Part shown: positions 59,963 to 64,000 of the stretch, piece after piece | Numbering within the stretch: the stretch's first letter is position 1 | How the letters are laid out: the number at the start of each line of letters is the position of its first letter | Origin: Leisingera sp. S132 | Lineage (GTDB): Bacteria > Pseudomonadota > Alphaproteobacteria > Rhodobacterales > Rhodobacteraceae | NCBI RefSeq assembly: GCF_025144465.1 | Contig: NZ_CP083553.1 | Span: 2,354,001-2,418,000 of the forward strand | Direction of reading: 5' to 3' | Length of the DNA stretch: 64,000 nucleotides | Notes under the pieces: model-generated | What the model was told of the DNA's origin: nothing | What the model saw: only the letters and a program-made list of their open reading frames with translations | Database searches by the model: none | Program-made: the position numbers and the translations under genes

Positions 59963-60697
59963 ATGAGCGACCGCCGCATCCTGCGCCTGACCGGCGCCGA
60001 CGCCAAGAGCTTCCTGCAGGGGCTGGTGACCAATAATGTGGACCATCTGGACAGCGGGCTGGTCTATGCCGCGCTGCTGACGCCGCAAGGCAAGTATCTG
60101 GCGGATTTCTTTCTGGCCGCAGACGGCGATGCGGTGCTCCTGGACGTGGAGGCCTCGCTGGCGGACGGCCTGATGAAACGGCTGAACATGTACCGGCTGC
60201 GCGCCGATGTGCAGGTGGAGATAACGGATCTGCAGGTGAAACGCGGCACTGGCACAGCACCAGAAGGCGCGCTGCCCGACCCGCGCCATGCTGGTCTGGG
60301 CTGGCGGCTCTATGGGCCTGAGGGCGGCGATGACGGTTCGGACTGGGACGCAATCCGGGTGGCGCATTGCATTCCGGAAACCGGCATCGAGCTGGGGCCG
60401 GAGAGCTATATCCTGGAAGCGGGCTTTGAGGCGCTGAAGGGCGTCGATTTCCGCAAAGGCTGCTATGTCGGCCAGGAGGTGACGGCGCGGATGAAGCACA
60501 AAACCGAGCTGCGCAAGGGCTTCCGCACGGTGCAGGTCGAGGGCAAGGCGCCGGCTGGAACGGAGATCACAGCAGGCGGCAAGGTGGCGGGCACGCTCTA
60601 CACCCAGGCCGGCGGCCAGGGCATTGCCTATTTGCGGTTCGACCGCGCCAAGGGGGAGATGCAGGCGGGGGACGCCCGCGTCACCTGGCAAGAGTGA
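59963..60697 (+). CDS. ygfZ: YgfZ/GcvT-like iron-sulfur maintenance protein
   Basis: 244 residues, tetrahydrofolate-binding GcvT fold. The motif KGCYVGQEVTAR with its invariant Cys marks YgfZ, which helps maintain or repair [4Fe-4S] enzymes; LQGLVTNNVDHL and AALLTPQGKYLADFFL are at the N-terminus. CGGAGA precedes the ATG. It overlaps the fructosamine kinase start as GTGA at 60694-60697, so the two are coupled. Confidence 0.93.
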   Translation: MSDRRILRLTGADAKSFLQGLVTNNVDHLDSGLVYAALLTPQGKYLADFFLAADGDAVLLDVEASLADGLMKRLNMYRLRADVQVEITDLQVKRGTGTAPEGALPDPRHAGLGWRLYGPEGGDDGSDWDAIRVAHCIPETGIELGPESYILEAGFEALKGVDFRKGCYVGQEVTARMKHKTELRKGFRTVQVEGKAPAGTEITAGGKVAGTLYTQAGGQGIAYLRFDRAKGEMQAGDARVTWQE

Positions 60698-61497
60698 GCA
60701 GGCTGAGCGATACCGTTCTGTCCCTGCTGGGCGCGGAGGTTTTGCGCGCCCGCCCCCTGCATGGCGGCGATTTGTCGGACGTGCAGCTTCTTTCCTTAAG
60801 CGATGGCCGCCACGTTGTGGCCAAAACCGGACCTCTGGCAGCAGCTGAAGCCACGATGCTGGGCGCGGTCCGGGACGCAGATGTGCCCGCGCCGGAGGTG
60901 CTGGGGATTGCCGGTCATGTGCTGCTGATGGAAGCGCTGCAGGAGACCGGGGCCAGCACGGCGGGCTGGCAGGCGCTGGGGCATGCCTTGCGGCAGCTGC
61001 ATTCTACCAAAGGCCCGCACTACGGCTGGACGGAGGATTACGCCTTTGGCCCGGTGGCGGTCCCCAATGCGCCGCTGCAGAACTGGGTGGACTTCTGGGC
61101 CAGCCGCCGCTTGCTGGCAGACCCGAACGCCCTGCCCCGCGATCTGCGGCCGCGCATAGAAGCGCTGTGCGCGCGGTTGCCCGAGCTGCTGCCCGCCGCG
61201 CCGCCCGCCTCCCTGCTGCATGGCGATCTGTGGAGCGGCAATGTGCTGTTCAGCGGCTCCCAGGCCTATCTGATCGACCCGGCCTGCTACTGGGGCGATG
61301 CAGAGGTGGATCTGGCGATGCTGCACCTGTTCGGAACCCCGCCTGCGGCGTTTCTGGACGCCTATGGCGCGCTGGAACCGGGGTATGAGGCGCGCCGCGC
61401 CATCTATCAGCTGTGGCCCGCGCTGGTGCATCTGCGGCTGTTCGGTGCCAGCTACCGGAACATGGTCGAGGCGCGGCTGCAGGCATTGGATTTCTGA
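60694..61497 (+). CDS. Fructosamine kinase family protein
   Basis: 267 residues, kinase-like fold. HGGDLSDVQLL near the N-terminus, the catalytic HGDLWSGNVLF (Brenner-type motif) and metal-binding IDPACYWGDAEVDLAMLHLFG are visible. Relatives phosphorylate fructosamines to repair glycated proteins. Starts with GTG at 60694, overlapping the ygfZ stop as GTGA; no better start exists. Confidence 0.9.
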   Translation: MSRLSDTVLSLLGAEVLRARPLHGGDLSDVQLLSLSDGRHVVAKTGPLAAAEATMLGAVRDADVPAPEVLGIAGHVLLMEALQETGASTAGWQALGHALRQLHSTKGPHYGWTEDYAFGPVAVPNAPLQNWVDFWASRRLLADPNALPRDLRPRIEALCARLPELLPAAPPASLLHGDLWSGNVLFSGSQAYLIDPACYWGDAEVDLAMLHLFGTPPAAFLDAYGALEPGYEARRAIYQLWPALVHLRLFGASYRNMVEARLQALDF

Positions 61498-61557
61498 CAA
61501 GCCTCTGTTCACCTGATTGCGCTAAGGTCGCCGCAGAATTTGCTGAAAGGGTATTTG

Positions 61558-62103
61558 ATGCGTCTGATGTTTGCAGCCTGCGCCGCCGTGCTGGCGGCCT
61601 CCCCTGCCTGGGCAGACTACTGGAGCTACAAGGACTGGCATGTCGCCACGGAACCGCATGAGACGGAGCAGGACAGCTATCTGACCTGCCGCGCCTGGAC
61701 CGGCGGCGATGGCGATCCGCTGCTGGCGCTGGAGGTGTTTTCCGGCGACGCGGGCCCGCCGGAATTCTACCCGATGGCCAAGGTGCAGGAATATGCGCCG
61801 CGCCACTACCCGACGCTGATGCAGCAGGGCGGCACAGTGGATTTCATCTTTGACTTCGACCGCAGCTTTTCCGTTGAGGCCGGGATCAATTCCTGGATCA
61901 ATGAGGAAGGCCTGGCCGAAGCCGAAAGCGCGCTGCGGTTCCAGGACCACCTGGTGATGCTGCAAGCGATGCAGCAGGGCCGCTGGGTGGAGATCTGGGC
62001 GGGAAACGACATGTTCTATGAGGCCTCGCTCAGCGGGTTTACCGCGGCCTATGGCAAGATGATGGATGAATGCGGCTTCAGCCTGGCACTGCCTGCGGGG
62101 TGA
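61558..62103 (+). CDS. Secreted hypothetical protein (181 aa)
   Basis: A signal peptide (MRLMFAACAAVLAASPAWADYW) with cleavage near AWA-D. The mature part of about 160 residues has two Cys (LTCRAWT, MDECGFS), likely one disulfide, and no domain I recognise. A GAAAGGG site precedes ATG; an ATG six codons upstream is less good. Follows the fructosamine kinase by 60 bp. Confidence 0.72.
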   Translation: MRLMFAACAAVLAASPAWADYWSYKDWHVATEPHETEQDSYLTCRAWTGGDGDPLLALEVFSGDAGPPEFYPMAKVQEYAPRHYPTLMQQGGTVDFIFDFDRSFSVEAGINSWINEEGLAEAESALRFQDHLVMLQAMQQGRWVEIWAGNDMFYEASLSGFTAAYGKMMDECGFSLALPAG

Positions 62104-62124
62104 TCCGCCCGGCGGCGGCTGGTG

Positions 62125-62171
62125 CAAAAGTTTTTGAAAACTTTTGCCAAGACTTTTCAGAAAAGTCTTGG
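62125..62171. repeat. AAAGTTTT double-hairpin intergenic repeat, copy B
   Basis: CAAAAGTTTT-tg-AAAACTTTTG followed by CCAAGACTTTT-ca-GAAAAGTCTTGG, almost the same as the pair at 25434-25480, here in the same orientation. It lies 22 bp after a stop codon. Confidence 0.8.
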
Positions 62172-62189
62172 GCGGTGCGCAGACACAGA

Positions 62190-62219
62190 AAAAGCCGCCC
62201 CCGAGGGAGGGCGGCTTTT
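62190..62219 (-). terminator. Terminator after efp
   Basis: AAAAGCCGCCC / GGGCGGCTTTT stem, with TTTTT on the minus strand. It serves efp and also faces the convergent secreted protein gene. Confidence 0.85.
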
Positions 62220-62242
62220 CCGTTTTCCGAAGGCGGCCTGTA

Positions 62243-62806
62243 TCAGGCGCGCTCGGAATATTCCATGGTCTCGGTGTTGACCACGATCATCTCGTCCTGG
62301 CCGACAAACGGCGGCACCATGACCTTGACGCCATTATCCAGGATCGCGGGCTTGAACGAGTTCGCCGCGGTCTGGCCTTTGACGACCGGCTCGGTCTCGA
62401 CGATCTTGCAGGTGACCTTCTGCGGCACGGTCGCGTTCAGCGCCTCGGCCTCGTAGAATTCCACCACGATGGTCATGCCGTCCTGCAGGAACGGGCGGCG
62501 GTCGCCCAGAAGGTCCGCGGGCAGTTCGATCTGCTCATAGGTCTCGGCATCCATGAACACCAGCATGCCGTCGCTCTCATAGAGGAACTGCTGGTCTTTC
62601 TGCTCCAGGCGGACGCGCTCCACCTTGTCGGCCGAACGGAAACGCTCGTTCAGCTTGGAGCCGTTGCGCAGGTTGCGCATCTCGACCTGGGCAAAAGCGC
62701 CGCCCTTGCCGGGTTTGACGTGGTCGACCTTCACCGCTGCCCAAAGGCCGCCATTATGTTCCAGCACGTTGCCGGGACGGATTTCGTTGCCGTTGATCTT
62801 GGGCAT
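62243..62806 (-). CDS. efp: Elongation factor P
   Basis: 187 residues. Rescues ribosomes stalled at poly-proline. The three OB-like domains run from [38 protein letters not shown] to the C-terminal [27 protein letters not shown]. The PGKGGA loop holds the lysine that is modified in bacteria. Divergent from the 63026 gene; terminator at 62190-62219. Confidence 0.97.
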   Translation of the reverse strand: MPKINGNEIRPGNVLEHNGGLWAAVKVDHVKPGKGGAFAQVEMRNLRNGSKLNERFRSADKVERVRLEQKDQQFLYESDGMLVFMDAETYEQIELPADLLGDRRPFLQDGMTIVVEFYEAEALNATVPQKVTCKIVETEPVVKGQTAANSFKPAILDNGVKVMVPPFVGQDEMIVVNTETMEYSERA

Positions 62807-63025
62807 GGGAAAATGCCTTTCAGATGGTTGATGATAATTTGCAAGACCCTATATCTGGCGGGCTGATCGCTGGCAAGACAAGGATATGGTATGGAAGATC
62901 TGTGAATAAGATATGCGCAAATTGCATGAAAGCTATGCATCTGCGCTCTATCCGAATCGTCACACTTCCGTCATAAGCAGCGCTACGCCGAAAATTGCAA
63001 TAGCAAGAACAACAAGGGATACGAG

Positions 63026-63343
63026 ATGCGAGATTTCGTAGACGGCACCGCTTATAATAACGAGCAAGGCAACCGCGCCCGCAAACTGTTTGCAGCCGTT
63101 GTCCTGGCCGCACTGGATGATGCCATCGCCGACGACAAGAAATACGGCAATGGCCCGGAACAGATCGCCCGCTGGGCGCGCTCGCGCGATGGCCGCGAAG
63201 TGCTGTCCTGCGCCGGCATCGACCCGAACGAACGGGTTGTGGAAGGCCTGATGGACTTCGTGGGCCGCGGAGTGCGGACCTCGGTTGCTTTGTCGCGTGA
63301 AGAAAGCGAACGCCGCAACGCTGCGCAGGCTGAAGCCGCCTGA
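63026..63343 (+). CDS. Hypothetical helical protein (105 aa)
   Basis: 105 residues, mostly helical, no signal peptide (MRDFVDGTAYNNEQGNRARKLFAAVVLAALDDAIADDKKYG). Conserved-looking in style but not recognised with confidence. Terminator at 63370-63392. A long AT-rich leader of about 219 bp separates it from divergent efp. Confidence 0.75.
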   Translation: MRDFVDGTAYNNEQGNRARKLFAAVVLAALDDAIADDKKYGNGPEQIARWARSRDGREVLSCAGIDPNERVVEGLMDFVGRGVRTSVALSREESERRNAAQAEAA

Positions 63344-63369
63344 GGCTTCCCCTGCGCATTGCTGAAAAG

Positions 63370-63392
63370 CGCGCCCCGTGGGGCGCGTTTTT
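63370..63392 (+). terminator. Terminator after the 63026 gene
   Basis: CGCGCCC / GGGCGCG stem with CGTG loop and TTTTT tail, 27 bp after the stop. Confidence 0.85.
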
Positions 63393-63535
63393 CTTTTTGC
63401 ACGCCGGGGTTTCCGCAGGGGAACCCTGTCGCGCGGCGGCTGCCGCGGGACGCTTGCGGCACAGCCCCCATGGACGGGGGCGTCTAACCTGCTATGCAGG
63501 CCCCTGAACGACGGGGCGCAGGCAGGGAGCAGCGG

Positions 63536-64000
63536 ATGGCACGCGCAATCATGATCCAGGGCACCGGCAGCAATGTCGGCAAGTCACTGCTGGTGGCGGG
63601 GCTGGCGCGCGCCTATGTGCGGCGCGGGCTGAAGGTGGCGCCGTTCAAGCCGCAGAATATGTCAAACAACGCCGCCGTCACGCCGGAGGGCGGCGAGATC
63701 GGCCGGGCGCAGGCGCTGCAGGCGCGCGCCGCCAAACGCGCGCCCCATACCGACATGAACCCGGTGCTCTTGAAGCCGGAGACCGACACCGGCGCCCAGG
63801 TGATCGTGCAGGGCAAGCGCCGCGGCACCCAGGGCGCGGGATCGTTCATGCGCGACAAATCGGGCCTCTTGGAGGCGGCGCTGGAAAGCTTTCACCGCCT
63901 GGCGGCGGAGGCCGATCTGGTGCTGATCGAGGGGGCGGGCTCCCCGGCTGAGACCAACCTGCGCAAGAACGATATTGCCAACATGGGCTTTGCCTGCGCG
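63536..64000 (+). CDS. cobQ: Cobyric acid synthase CobQ, N-terminal 155 residues
   Basis: Amidates adenosyl-cobyrinic acid a,c-diamide with glutamine and ATP in cobalamin synthesis. Only the N-terminal ATPase part is in the window; it runs off position 64000. The P-loop-like [20 protein letters not shown] and the CobQ signature [13 protein letters not shown]...[12 protein letters not shown] are clear. The class I glutamine amidotransferase domain lies outside. No cobalamin riboswitch is seen in the short leader. Starts with a GGGAG site upstream of the ATG. Confidence 0.95.
   Translation, partial: MARAIMIQGTGSNVGKSLLVAGLARAYVRRGLKVAPFKPQNMSNNAAVTPEGGEIGRAQALQARAAKRAPHTDMNPVLLKPETDTGAQVIVQGKRRGTQGAGSFMRDKSGLLEAALESFHRLAAEADLVLIEGAGSPAETNLRKNDIANMGFACA

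Overview
The window is about 64 kb of GC-rich, gene-dense chromosomal DNA from an alphaproteobacterium. It most likely belongs to the marine Roseobacter group of Rhodobacteraceae (Leisingera, Phaeobacter or Ruegeria-like). The reasons are the high G+C, a SAM-II riboswitch on metZ, a SOS box of the alphaproteobacterial GTTC-N7-GTTC type, a DddP-like (DMSP lyase family) M24 protein, FolE2, and roseobacter-style neighbourhoods such as ftsY/EamA/yciB and purA/DUF2842. The genus is an inference. I see no rRNA, tRNA, CRISPR array, transposase or phage gene.

Layout. 1-5.2 kb: ptsP (cut by the window edge), lysC, trkH and an Ala/Lys/Pro-tailed phasin- or PhaM-like protein. 5.5-9.8 kb: folE2, then a LysR regulator divergent from a coupled pair (2OG-Fe(II) oxygenase and DddP-like M24 enzyme). 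9.8-12 kb: metZ with a SAM-II riboswitch and attenuator terminator, then a GST. 12-19.7 kb: ftsY-EamA-yciB, a YhhN-type membrane protein, xseA divergent from purD, a GNAT. 20-26 kb: a five-repeat DUF1217 protein, an FG-GAP protein with a [2Fe-2S] ferredoxin, a SOS-box-controlled stand-alone DnaE2 C-terminal OB-fold, a peptidoglycan-binding lipoprotein, a Crp/Fnr regulator, a methyltransferase. 26-35 kb: degQ, an MCP, DUF2065, hflC, hflK, gor, rpiA.

35-41 kb: a methyltransferase, a lower-GC MerR-SDR pair with a classic 19-bp-spacer MerR promoter, GST-sdaA, a DMT transporter and thiamine pyrophosphokinase. 41-48 kb: an acidic 747-residue protein carrying 18 perfect GCCGAA repeats, purA-DUF2842, and a cobalt-type nitrile hydratase operon. 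47.7-53.3 kb: secG, pyrG, DUF983 divergent from a MocR regulator, DUF1992, class I fructose-bisphosphate aldolase. 53.4-64 kb: small membrane proteins, an enoyl-CoA hydratase, an SMP-30 protein, two PLP aminotransferases, a glycosyltransferase, ygfZ-fructosamine kinase, efp and the start of cobQ.

Most genes are housekeeping and follow conserved synteny. The accessory interest lies in the DddP-like cassette, the SOS-controlled DnaE2 fragment, the MerR-SDR islet, the nitrile hydratase operon, the hexanucleotide repeat gene and several families of palindromic intergenic repeats that recur in the window.
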